From assembly GCA_964017065.1 (NCBI GenBank), contig OZ024791.1:2303410-2367409 (forward strand): 64,000 nt of DNA, in the 5' to 3' direction. The stretch is from Haliclona indistincta. Lineage: Eukaryota > Porifera > Demospongiae > Haplosclerida > Chalinidae. The translations under genes were made by a program, and so were the position numbers. Position 1 is the first letter of the stretch, and each line of letters begins with the position of its first letter. The notes under the pieces are model-generated. The model searched no databases. It saw only the letters and a program-made list of their open reading frames with translations, and was not told the DNA's origin. Of this stretch, positions 11,062 through 20,363 are shown piece after piece.

Positions 11062-12088
11062 GGGGAGTGTAGAGGACGGCGAGTCGCCTCCACGTATTGT
11101 GGCCTGACTCGCGTGGTTAAGGTTTACTCTGAGCCTAGGCTGGACGGAGAATGTTCTAGATAACGCGCGCACGTGGTGTGTGGGTGTGCAGATAGAAAGT
11201 ATAGCATCTCTAGATATTCTGCTTCACTATCCTAAGACACGTTCTCGACCAGCATAGCCAAGGATCTCTAACACGTCGTCTGAATCGCGCCTAACATAAA
11301 GCACAGTTAAGCTGCACAGTCAGTAACAGCAACTTACTTGGATCCAGTCGACATATTCGTCACTAAAGCAATCGAAGCCGAGCTATCTAGGCCAGCCGTT
11401 CGTTGTGTATGAACTAAAATTCTCTTCGCTTGAATTCGTCACGTGTGGGAGTTACCCGTTTCCCCGCATCCCGGAAACGCCAAACTAAAATTCTCTATTA
11501 TACTTTCCTGTCGGTTGACGCAGGAATTAGACTGGAAATATTATGGTCCCGAATTGTGTAATTAGATTGCATGGTGTAGTAGGTAACACGTGTCTGTTGT
11601 AGTATTTAAACTAGACACGTAGAGTAGTGGGTCATTCCTAAGCTTTGTGCAGTCACAAAACTAGTTCTGTCCCTCGACCCACCCGATCCCACAAAGTAGC
11701 TTATTGTCATTATGCTGATATAATATTTTCCTCTCAATTAAGTCGATCAGATCATTCAGGAGGAGTCCAGAGCAACTAGCAGTGCTGCAGTAGGGGCAGC
11801 TGAATATTGTGTGTTTTTGAACAACAGAAGCAGTTTTTGTTGGTAGTTTTTCTTTTTAGCTAACGTCGCAGTGTTTTATCCAGTGGTTTAATCCTTAATG
11901 GTTTTCCCTTGAATGGTGTTGGGTCGCATCATTCATAATTTTTTTAGACCCTAGCTCATTTATTCTTTGGGTGTGTGTATGATATGTATGTATGTTGTTA
12001 ATAGACAATTGTGGCGTGCACAGCAGGCCTCAATGCACAGTTGTTACAAGTGTCGAGTACGAATAGTGTACCTTCATGCATGTTTGGG
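11062..12088. mobile_element. Insertion in NLR pseudogene, unclassified
   Basis: Absent from the paralogous copy, where the flanks CTCAGTGAAC and ATTAGGCTTGC are only about 90 bp apart. The block is more GC-rich at its left end and has a hairpin at 11457-11480 (CGTTTCC/GGAAACG). It begins near TGTAGAGG at 11068 and contains a TATTTAAA-like box at 11607, so a solo LTR is possible, but I found no convincing TG...CA ends or target duplication. Confidence 0.5.
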
Positions 12089-12298
12089 AGCATTAGGTCT
12101 GCTTCAGAGTGTTCAAGGATTTGGCCCAACTGGTCGAAAAATCGTCACTTGCTGCAACTTCATTCATCTATTACTGTTCAAGAGCTCCTTGCTGCTTCCT
12201 AGTGTATCTCCCAAATAGAACAAGATGAGCAAATTCTTATGAAGGATAATAGTCAAGAGCTCAAGTCTGAAACGAACTTGACTGTTCGAACGAACGAA

Positions 12299-12338
12299 CC
12301 AGAATAGAACTTGAGTACAGACTCAAGTTCTATTCTGG
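12299..12338. repeat. Perfect 18-bp palindrome in NLR pseudogene
   Basis: Arms 12299-12316 (CCAGAATAGAACTTGAGT) and 12321-12338 are exact reverse complements with a 4-bp loop. The right arm is the ancestral NLR sequence (compare 15936-15955); the left arm is a new inverted copy. Confidence 0.9.
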
Positions 12339-13090
12339 TTTGACTGGGCTTACTAACCAGGGTGTGCGGAGACTCTTAGCACGTTCATCATTTATCAACC
12401 AGGTAGATATGTCAGATATGTGCAACTCATGCCAACAGTCATCTTTGAAGCACAATATACTTAATCTCCTCCTGCTGAGACAACTAAATCATGCATTTTA
12501 AGAACTTTCAGTACCCTTGATGTAACAACCAACAATTTCACAGATGCTGGGATAGCTTACGTGGCTAGGTTTCTCCCTAATAGCACTTTGACATCATTGT
12601 AAATTGGTAATAATGGTGTGACTGATATGGGAATAGTTAGAGACACTACCAAGACATTATTAAACTTAGGCTAGTCGGCGTCATCACATCCAGACAGATT
12701 ACTGGAAAAAATCAGAAAGTAAGTAAACTGCAAGATTTAGCCCTTTTTATATTGCTGAAGGTGAGACCCAGAACAAGTAGAAAAAGACTGGATCCAGAAA
12801 ATAGTGGTCGGAGGGAACATTCTTATACGTACGTCAGCTTCAACATAGCGACATTCATAAATATCATTGCTTGCATTGTTTGGAATATCCACTTGTAATC
12901 ACCAAGCATCTACAATTCAAAAATACTTTATTCCACAAAACAGTCAAGTTCGTTAATTTGGGAAGAAGGAAGAAAATCTCAAACTCCTTGAGTTATAATG
13001 TGTGTTATAGCTTTGAACTTATTGAAATTAAAAATTATTATTTTACTCATCCAAATACAAATACTACTCACACTGACAGGGATAGTAATA

Positions 13091-13940
13091 ATTATCTCCA
13101 CTATTGATCTCATCATTACCAACCTTCTTGAGAGACTGTAGGAAGCTATATAGAATTGATGGGGGAGTAGGTAGATAGATAGCTCATCAATCATGATGTT
13201 GGTCTTAATTTTATCTCCCACCACATGGAGGTAAAATGAAACAGGAAATGCGAGGACTCAGTGAAAGGTGACATATTGCACAACTGAATTGAAACTGCAA
13301 GTGGATTAGATTGAGTAGGTATAACTGTAGTTGATTGTGTCTGCTTCCACAAGAACAGCCTGAAAAAAATTAAATGCTGTATAAATGGGTGGAGCTTGTT
13401 CACTACTAATGTATACTCTGCAGTGAGAGTATTGGCAAATTGGTCACCACTATTTTAAGTAATGGGTAAAAGTAATGGGGTTTAATTTTAGTTTAGTTAT
13501 TGTTAAAGTAACATTGTTGGTGTCTTTTTAGTTATAGTTATAATTTGTTAACAAGAAAATTAAGCACGTTTTAGTTATTGTGAATTATTGTTATTGTTAT
13601 TAGCGTGCTATTAGTATTAGCGAGCTGTGTTACTTTTTAATAGAAATAACAGAATTACCTTCCTAGCTGTGATAAGGTCTTGAAACATGTTGTATTACAG
13701 CAATCACATGAAAAAGATATCAATCATGTCTCACATGATTGGTGTTTGCATTTTGTTTGTTATTGTTTGCATTTTGTTTGTTTGTTATTGTTAACAATAA
13801 TGATTTGGCCCTTACTAAAATAGGTTTTAGTTTTAGTTATTGTTAACATTTACAACACTAATTTTAAGTAATTCAGTATTTGCAGTTGTGCACATCTGAA
13901 ACACATTCATGCACACAGATCAGCAGCAAGATAAAAATCA
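13091..13940 (-). pseudogene. Decayed RPL12/MRH fusion, copy 1
   Basis: 13091-13258 resembles RPL12 around exons 2-3 (CTTCTTGAGAGACTGTA; CTCCCACCACATGGAGGTA). Near 13258 it passes, within a few bases, into MRH exon 2 (GAAACTGCAAGTGG, GTGTCTGCTTCCACAAGA) and then MRH exon 1 (13400-13940), the last interrupted by a 409-bp insertion. Frames are destroyed. The same junction recurs at 19000. Confidence 0.75.
13464..13872. mobile_element. AT-rich insertion with 12-bp target duplication
   Basis: The 12-mer ATTTTAAGTAAT occurs at 13452-13463 and again at 13861-13872, flanking an insertion in the MRH exon-1 relic. The body is rich in GTTATTGTTA motifs. No coding capacity; a short non-autonomous element is the simplest reading. 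Confidence 0.65.
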
Positions 13941-14350
13941 CCTAATAATAATCAGAAATGTACAGCTATGATACCGTCGCAAAGCTCGGCGAAAGCTCAT
14001 ATAAATACCTGTACAGATGAGCTTGCTTGAGCAGATGTAGCTTCGCACAACTAAAGAAATATTGTTTACAATCGATCGTGCTTAGTCTTCACAGGGCGAG
14101 CTCGTCGCTCCGCAATGGCTAACACTGCGTTGCTGACATTTGCTATAATTATTCGTGGGAAGAAACTTTATGATGCAGCAACTCTTGTCTGCACGAATAC
14201 CCTTGGTTAGCTACTTGCAAAAAAATCATGAATATCATTATAATTTATCCCCATACCCGTACGTCACAAGGCGCCTGCTAGCTGCCTCGTCTATGAATAT
14301 CAGATTATACACACCCAAAGAATCGCAAGCTCAGTCACTCAGTCGTCAAA

Positions 14351-16093
14351 ATGTCAAGCTCCAGCTCCGAGTCTAAGGCCGTGAGAGGCGCGTTCGTAGC
14401 TATCTGCCGCTGCATCGCGGAACCAGACGTGGTACTTTTTGCAGGCGAGCTGTTTCAAAGTGGTCTCATTAGCGATGCTGGACACGAAGCGGCCATTGCT
14501 GTCAATGCATCACCACCAGCTAACAAGGTCGCTCATTTGGTATCTGAAGCCAAGAACAAAGTCAGCGATTCGCCAGACAATTTCTTCAAACTTGTCTCTA
14601 TCCTAGAAAGTAGGAACAAGGAACTTGTTTCAACTCTTAAGAATGAGTACTCGAAGGAGCAAAACATGCGACTAGATCCTGAACAAGCCGACCCCTGTAC
14701 CAAGTATGTCACCAATCTTCAACAGGTGTATAAAACAGCTCAACCTCCAACCTGGGACCCCCTTCCCCGGTCCCAGCATATCAAACTAGCCATGATAAAA
14801 GAGAAAGGAAAGAGGTATGGTTGTGACAAGATGATCACCGAGAGCAGAGTAGAAGGAAATGTGGACAAAGTTTTGACAATAAAGGTACCTGTGGATTCTG
14901 ATAGAATCTTTGATAAAGGCACTTTTGACAATGAGCGTCAGGTGATTCTAGTTGAAGGAGTGGGAGGAATGGGAAAAACAAGTCTTGCCTACCAATATGC
15001 CAAAAAATGGGCTGAAGGAAAGTTGGGTACATTTGATGCTGTGGCTCTTGTACGTTTGCGAGACTTAAACGAACACGATGTGCGGGAAGTTGATTACATC
15101 TTGCCTCACCTTCTCTTCCTAGCTAGTGGTAACAGTATGTCAATAGAGGTAGCTAGACACCTCATAGACAAGCTAAAATTTTTGCTGATTTTGGATGGTT
15201 GGGACGAACTTTCTTTTTCTAAGCCATCATTCCTCAAACAATTGCTTCAGTCAGTTTCTCCCCAGACTAAAGTGTTGATAACTTCTCGACCTGATTTCTC
15301 CTTAGATCTTCACGATCAATCTAACCGAGTAGAAATTCTTGGCTTCAAAAACTCTGATATCCATGATTACTTTAGGAGTGCATTTCAGTCTCAACTTCTC
15401 AATACCGAAGTGAAATCATCTTGCGATAAACTGAGCAGTCATTTCCAGCGCTACCCAGTTGTTGAACTATGTTGCTATGTGCCTCTGAATGCTGCTATTC
15501 TGGCGTACATATACCTCAATCGTGACCAGACCTTGCCCGTCACTCAGTGTGAGCTGTTTAAAGAGCTAATTCTGTGCTGCATAGTCCGTGAGCTGGAAAC
15601 GCGCCAACCCAATAGAGTCCTTGAAGTCTCCTCATTTGCAGATCTTCCTAGTGATCTAAAGGACCAGTTACATGAACTCAGTGAACTAGCATTCAAGGGA
15701 GTGATGGAGAAGAAGATCGTTTTTACAAAGAAAGAGTTCAAATCACTCTCTACATTAGGCTTGCTTCAAAGTGTTCAAGGATTTAGCTCAATTGGGCAAA
15801 AAACCGTCACTTGCAACTTTATTCATCATACTGTTCAAGAGCTCCTTGCTGCCTATTATATCTCCCAACTAGGACAAGATGAACAAATAGCAAAATTTCA
15901 AATTCTTATGAAGGATAATAGTCAAGAGCTGAAGCCTGTACTCAAGTTCTATGCTGGTTTGACTGGGCTTACTAACCAGGGTGTGCGGAGACTCTTAACA
16001 AGTTCATCGCTCATCAACCAGGTAGATATTGCAGACATGCAAAACTCACGCGAACTAATTATAACCATTACAAGTAAAGTAAAAAAGCTTTAA
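14351..16093 (+). CDS. CARD-NACHT NLR, 5' part
   Basis: 580 codons without an intron. Residues 1-105 form a helical death-fold region best read as a CARD (VLFAGELFQSGLISDAGHEAA, then FFKLVSILESRNKELVSTL). The NACHT begins near residue 190: Walker A GVGGMGKTS (about 200), a Walker B-like block LLILDGWDEL (about 282) and a sensor-type motif VLITSRPD (about 308). Winged-helix-like sequence follows with LQSVQGF and TVQELLAAYY. The frame ends at 16093, but its last seven codons lie within the arm of a foldback element at 16071. An alternative is splicing from 16073 to 17919, which keeps phase and adds the LRR half. NLRs of this type are cytosolic sensors of infection or damage; the ligand is unknown. 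Confidence 0.85.
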   Translation: MSSSSSESKAVRGAFVAICRCIAEPDVVLFAGELFQSGLISDAGHEAAIAVNASPPANKVAHLVSEAKNKVSDSPDNFFKLVSILESRNKELVSTLKNEYSKEQNMRLDPEQADPCTKYVTNLQQVYKTAQPPTWDPLPRSQHIKLAMIKEKGKRYGCDKMITESRVEGNVDKVLTIKVPVDSDRIFDKGTFDNERQVILVEGVGGMGKTSLAYQYAKKWAEGKLGTFDAVALVRLRDLNEHDVREVDYILPHLLFLASGNSMSIEVARHLIDKLKFLLILDGWDELSFSKPSFLKQLLQSVSPQTKVLITSRPDFSLDLHDQSNRVEILGFKNSDIHDYFRSAFQSQLLNTEVKSSCDKLSSHFQRYPVVELCCYVPLNAAILAYIYLNRDQTLPVTQCELFKELILCCIVRELETRQPNRVLEVSSFADLPSDLKDQLHELSELAFKGVMEKKIVFTKKEFKSLSTLGLLQSVQGFSSIGQKTVTCNFIHHTVQELLAAYYISQLGQDEQIAKFQILMKDNSQELKPVLKFYAGLTGLTNQGVRRLLTSSSLINQVDIADMQNSRELIITITSKVKKL

Positions 16094-17870
16094 TAAAAAA
16101 ACTGAAAAGTGTAGGGATGACTCTTAAAAAAGGAAAGGAACAAGATGGGATGATGCTTGCAAAAGTAAAGGAACAAGATGGAATAATGCTTGCAAATGTA
16201 AAAGTCCCAAGTATCCCTACATCAGCGGCTTGTTGCGACAACGTGCAACTGACAATTGCGGAATCCTCTTCCTATACATTTACAACCATCAATTAGTTCA
16301 TCGGACTGCGTCCTCCAAACACAGCTACCTGCAGCATATTTACAACAGTCAACTACTTCATCGGACTGCGTCCTCCTAAACACAGACACCTCTAGTTATT
16401 TACAACCGTCAAGTACTTCATCGGACTGCGTCCTCCAAACACAGATACCTCTAGTTATTTAGAACCGTCAATTACGTCATCGGACTGCGTCCTCCTTCAA
16501 GCCGCTGATGTAGGGATACTTGGGACTTTTACATTTGCAAGCATTATTCCATCTTGTTCCTTTACTTTTGCAAGCATCATCCCATCTTGTTCCTTTCCTT
16601 TTTTAAGAGTCATCCCTACACTTTTCAGTTTTTTTATTAAAGCTTTTTTACTTTACTTGTTCCTGTTACTTTTTTGATCACTACCAGTTTGAACTTATTC
16701 TATGTTAGATGTTATTTCATTTTGACAACTCTGTGAGCAGCGCACTGAGTTACTAGTCTAGCATGCAGATGTGAACGTGCACGGGTCTTGAGAGTAAGGA
16801 GTGTGGTCTAAAATAATCATTTAATATTACCAATCATTCAATGAAAGGTTTAAAATATCAAGTCCATGTATGACAGATTTGACAACATGATACTTGTTAG
16901 TACTGTAATGGATGAAGACTGACTAATACTGACACTGAATTGGACCACGCCTAGTAGAATCTTGTTGATGCCAATATCACACTCACAGTGGCTTCTAGTC
17001 CTTACGCTGCGTGGTGTAGGAACCTTTCTGTGCGTAGGTAAGCGGCGCCGGTACAGTACTCAGCCCCGGCGGTTCACGTCTGGGCATGTCAGTTTTAACC
17101 AGCCATCTAAAGCTTTAACAAACAGATCAATGTTACTTAGAGTATAGTACAGCTCTAGACAAATTTCATACCTCTGGCTTGCGCGCTCAAGCGTCCAGAC
17201 CAGAGACAAACGAAGTATCCATCGAGATAGCTGCAAAGCTGATGTGGGCGGAGTCAATAATAAGTAGCGACAATAGGGTTAATTATTTAATGGCGTCTTC
17301 AGTCCAAAACGGTCTAAAAACCATGTTTTTCAAGGATTACTCGCTTCTGGTAGTGTTTAATGCCTATCTAAGACGTAAGTGCACTATTCCAGGTATATAC
17401 ACGTGCAATTGTGAAGGTTTGGTAGTGATTCGTTCACTCAGGACAGCGTCAGGCTTACTGAAAGAAGAAAGAAGAAAGAAGAAGAAAGAAGATGAACAAT
17501 TCGCGTGGGCGGCGATTTCTGTTTACCACTTTAGAAACGTCTGCCCGCTTCGCCAAAGGTATTTCCATGCTCAGAACAATCGCCTGATCAATCCTAGATG
17601 TCTGGAATCTCGATAAACGCTACAACAGCCAAGATCTGCAACGACCTCCCTGAGAGTCGCCATCTTGATTTTCGTCGACAAGCAAGCAGTCCCGGCGACT
17701 TTCTTAGACTTCCTACAAGCGCTCGCACTTCAGATTCCCTTAGAGATAGTGAAAATGCAGTAGAAATGTATAACAGTAGAGATATGTGCGAAAACTCATT
17801 TTCACACATGAGTAGCCGCCATCTTAGTTCGAGGTCATCCCTACATATCATTGCCGATCGGCAATGATAA
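16055..17870. mobile_element. 1.8-kb insertion splitting the NLR
   Basis: The related pseudogene passes directly from CAACTCATGCCAAC to AGTCATCTTTGAAGC (12424-12456), whereas here the two sides are 1.8 kb apart. The block contains a foldback element (16071-16659) and a second part (16660-17870) with only weak open frames. Its right end holds the palindrome ATCATTGCCGATCGGCAATG, which recurs at 59851 in the opposite orientation. Two nested insertions are likely. Confidence 0.7.
16071..16659. mobile_element. Foldback element with tandem-repeat loop
   Basis: Left arm 16071-16232 and right arm 16498-16659 are 162-bp reverse complements, almost perfect by eye. The 265-bp loop carries four copies of a roughly 60-bp unit containing TCATCGGACTGCGTCCTCC (starts near 16298, 16358, 16418, 16477). 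Each arm also has two internal copies of an AGGAACAAGATGG motif. No transposase. This is the classic plan of a foldback transposon. Confidence 0.88.
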
Positions 17871-17918
17871 TAAACTGCATCTTCGAAGCACAAGTACGTG
17901 ATCTGTGTTTTCTTACAG

Positions 17919-18793
17919 ATGTGGTTAGTGGTGTACTTGGTGGTATGCTAAATCTGTGCGTAATTCCTTTGAATTCAATGGAGTGTGTGGCATTGCACTA
18001 TTTCTTATTTTGCTTCGCACATATTCACACACCTGGAGGATTTGATTTAAATCTTTCCTGCTGCGATATTGATGATCAATCTCTGCACCTGCTATTAGGA
18101 CCTCCTCCTGCTGAGACATCTAAATCATGCATTTTAAGAACTTTTAGTACCCTTGATGTAACGACTAACAATTTCACAGATGCTGGGATAGCTTACGTGG
18201 CTAGGTTTCTCCCCAATACTACTTTGAGATCATTGGCAATTGGTAATAATGGTGTGACTGACATGGGAATAGTACCAGTGTTAGAGACACTATCAAGACA
18301 ACCTAAATTGAAAGTATTAAACTTAGGCTGGTCGCCATCACATCCAGACAGATCACTGGAAAAGATCGGAGAGTGTGTAAAAGAAAGTAAACTGCAAGAG
18401 TTAAAATTAGACCTTTTTATACTGTCTAACCCAGAAGAAGTAGAGGAAGACTGGATCCAGAAAATAGTGGTCGGAGGGAACAGTCTTATACGTCAGCTGC
18501 AATATAGCGAAGTTCATAGTATTGAAATTGCAACTTGCTTGTATTATCCATTTATAACCACTAAGCATTTAGAAATTAAAAATGCTTCACTCCAAGAAAC
18601 AGTCGAGTCCGTTAATTTGGAAAGAAGGAAGAACAACCTCAAACCCCTTGAGTTATATTATGTGTGTTACAGGCCCGCCGCACCCAACAGGGCAGACCCG
18701 GCACGTGCCGGACAAATAATTTTGCACCACGATTATCCAAAAACACATTACTTACATTGCCAAGAGCTAAACTGTGGCCATATTCACTGTTAG
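17919..18793 (+). CDS. LRR half of the NLR (probable 3' exon)
   Basis: An open frame continues upstream to 17864, but a good acceptor (TTTTCTTACAG) ends at 17918 and gives phase 1, matching the donor at 16073. The sequence has LRR character: FDLNLSCCDIDDQSLHLLL, LDVTTNNFTDAGIAYVARFL, SLAIGNNGVTDMGIVPVLE and LKVLNLGWSPSHP. The last part (after YYVCY, 18672) runs into an insertion and ends at 18793 with unrelated residues. Whether the gene is expressed as one spliced protein or is two broken pieces cannot be settled here. Confidence 0.65.
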
Positions 18794-18810
18794 CTGCATA
18801 ATTATCTATT
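18673..18810. mobile_element. Short insertion with CCGGCACGTGCCGG palindrome
   Basis: Relative to the pseudogene (13000-13020) about 140 bp are added after TGTGTTACAG. The block is GC-rich at its left end and contains the perfect 14-bp palindrome CCGGCACGTGCCGG at 18698-18711. It changes the C-terminus of the NLR frame. Class unknown. Confidence 0.5.
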
Positions 18811-18859
18811 TTTAACTTATTGAGAATAAAAAATATTTTTCCTCATCCAAATACAATTC

Positions 18860-19115
18860 ACACTGACAGTCATTGAGAGACTGTAGGAAGCTATAGAGAA
18901 TTGATGGGGAGTTGGTATGTAGATAGGGAGGGAGGAGAAAGGAGCTCATCAATCCAAGAGTCTCAATCTTTGGAAAATGAAACAGGAAATTTGAGGACTC
19001 GGTGAAAGGTGACGTATTGGACTTTTGTACAACTGGGGTTGCTACTGCAGGTGGATCAGATTGGGTAGGTATAGCTGTAGTTCGTCGTGTCTGCTTTCAC
19101 AAGAGCAGCTTGAAA
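18860..19115 (-). pseudogene. Decayed RPL12/MRH fusion, copy 2
   Basis: Shorter second example of the fusion at 13091. RPL12-like sequence (GAGAGACTGTAGGAAG; CCAATCCAAGAG-type) is followed by GAGGACTCGGTGAAAGGTGAC, then MRH exon-2-like sequence (GTGTCTGCTTTCACAAGAGC). The junction is the same as in copy 1, so the fusion predates the NLR duplication. Confidence 0.7.
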
Positions 19116-19324
19116 GAAATCAAAACGTGTCAACCAACTTTCTAACTCCAATTACTGGTAGTTGGCAGTAATTGCGTGACGGAAATGAGTTTACTGACTT
19201 TACTCTAGCTATAGCATGGTTCCTTGATCACAGCAACCTCTGTGCAATCTTATGTCGTGATTGACTGTATAATTTTCAAGTTTGTTATTATAACAACACA
19301 ATATTATACATTTATTCATTGCAG

Positions 19325-20054
19325 TCACTCATCCTGTAAGAGAAGATTGGAACATATTACACAGTGTAAAATAGTACAACTCACGGGAATGGCGATATCT
19401 CCGCTATTGACCTCATCAATCTTGTCATGAGGATGCGCTCCATCCACAGTGCAGCCCACCGACTGACATGTACCCAGTATCTCCTTCACTGTGCCCGAGA
19501 AATAGCGCGCCATGGAGCGTGGTCGCATTGTACGAGCTATATCGAACACATTATCCATGGTGATGTTACCAGTATGCTTAACTGAGAGAAAGACAATGAA
19601 ATAAACAAACTTTGAGCTCCTGTATGACTTACTGTTCTTCTGCTTCTTCCTGTCTCTTGCTGGTTCTTTCAAGGCCTTGATGATGAGAGCGGCTGCGCTA
19701 GGGACAACGCTCACTTTAGCCTGTCTGTTCTGAATGGTGAGTTGAACAGTGATCCTTAGGCCCTTCCATTCTGTGGTAGCCTTTGCAATGTCGTCACCAA
19801 CCTTCTTGGGAGACTGTAAGAAGAGAGTTGACAGGTAATGGGGGGGAGAGAGAGAGAAAAGCTCACCAATCCAAGAGGTCCAATCTTTGGAGCAAGGGAT
19901 GATGTAGCCCCTACTTCACCTCCCACCACACGGAGGTACACTGAAACAAAAACGAACAGCACATTGAGAGGACTCGATAATAATTTGAATTAAACGAGAC
20001 AATCTCTCAACCCTTACCAACATGAACTGCGTTTGGATCGAATTTAGGCGGCAT
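19325..20054 (-). CDS. RPL12: 60S ribosomal protein L12 (uL11)
   Basis: Five exons: 20054-20018, 19940-19867, 19813-19633, 19581-19385 and 19333-19325, giving 165 residues, the usual animal length. Starts [20 protein letters not shown] and contains [69 protein letters not shown] and [14 protein letters not shown]. The final exon holds only Asp-Glu-stop. The protein forms the base of the ribosomal stalk with P0 at the GTPase centre. It lies head to head with TRMT6. It is the parent of the RPL12 fragments at 13091 and 18860. Confidence 0.96.
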
Positions 20055-20363
20055 TTTCTTCACAAATCACTATCAAGCTCACTACACGAGACACAGAGTG
20101 TGGATGAGTCACTGACCCGACCAAGCTTCCTCAAATCAAAGAGGAAGAGCGTTGCACTCAGCTGTCTCTGCCCAATTCAAAATACAACACAGAGGCTACG
20201 ATAATACACGGCCCTCCCTTTACTAGACGCAACCTTACCTACGATGGAAGAAGAAGCACTTGAGAGCTGCTTCTCCGTCAAGTTGCTGTAAAACACGTGG
20301 CGTTTGTCTAACACGCATGCTCGAGATCCAAAAGAAAGCCACACCTACATGTAGGTAATTTGA
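20055..20363. promoter_or_regulatory. Divergent promoter gap RPL12/TRMT6
   Basis: 309 bp between the two start codons on opposite strands; both 5' UTRs and promoters must lie here. An E-box-like CACGTG is at 20295-20300. Confidence 0.4.

Larger units (their letters stand above)
10607..13090 (+). pseudogene. 5'-truncated NLR (NACHT-LRR) pseudogene
   Basis: Begins abruptly at TTTCTAAGCC, inside the NACHT region of the intact relative (about 15216), so the CARD, Walker A and Walker B are missing. The copy keeps TSRPDFSLDLHD-type sequence and the following helical region to 11060, with in-frame stops (for example TAG at 11039). A 1-kb insertion follows (11062-12088). Similarity resumes with LQSVQGF and ends with LRR-like sequence (STLDVTTNNFTDAGIAYVARF at nucleotide level, with stops). 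Relative to the other copy it lacks the foldback block and also lacks the segment equivalent to 17900-18095. Several frame breaks show that it is not functional. Confidence 0.85.

Noticed and set aside
17179..17893. Open frames of 89-145 codons on both strands
   Set aside because: They lie within the insertion that splits the NLR and show no protein-like pattern or match to a transposase.
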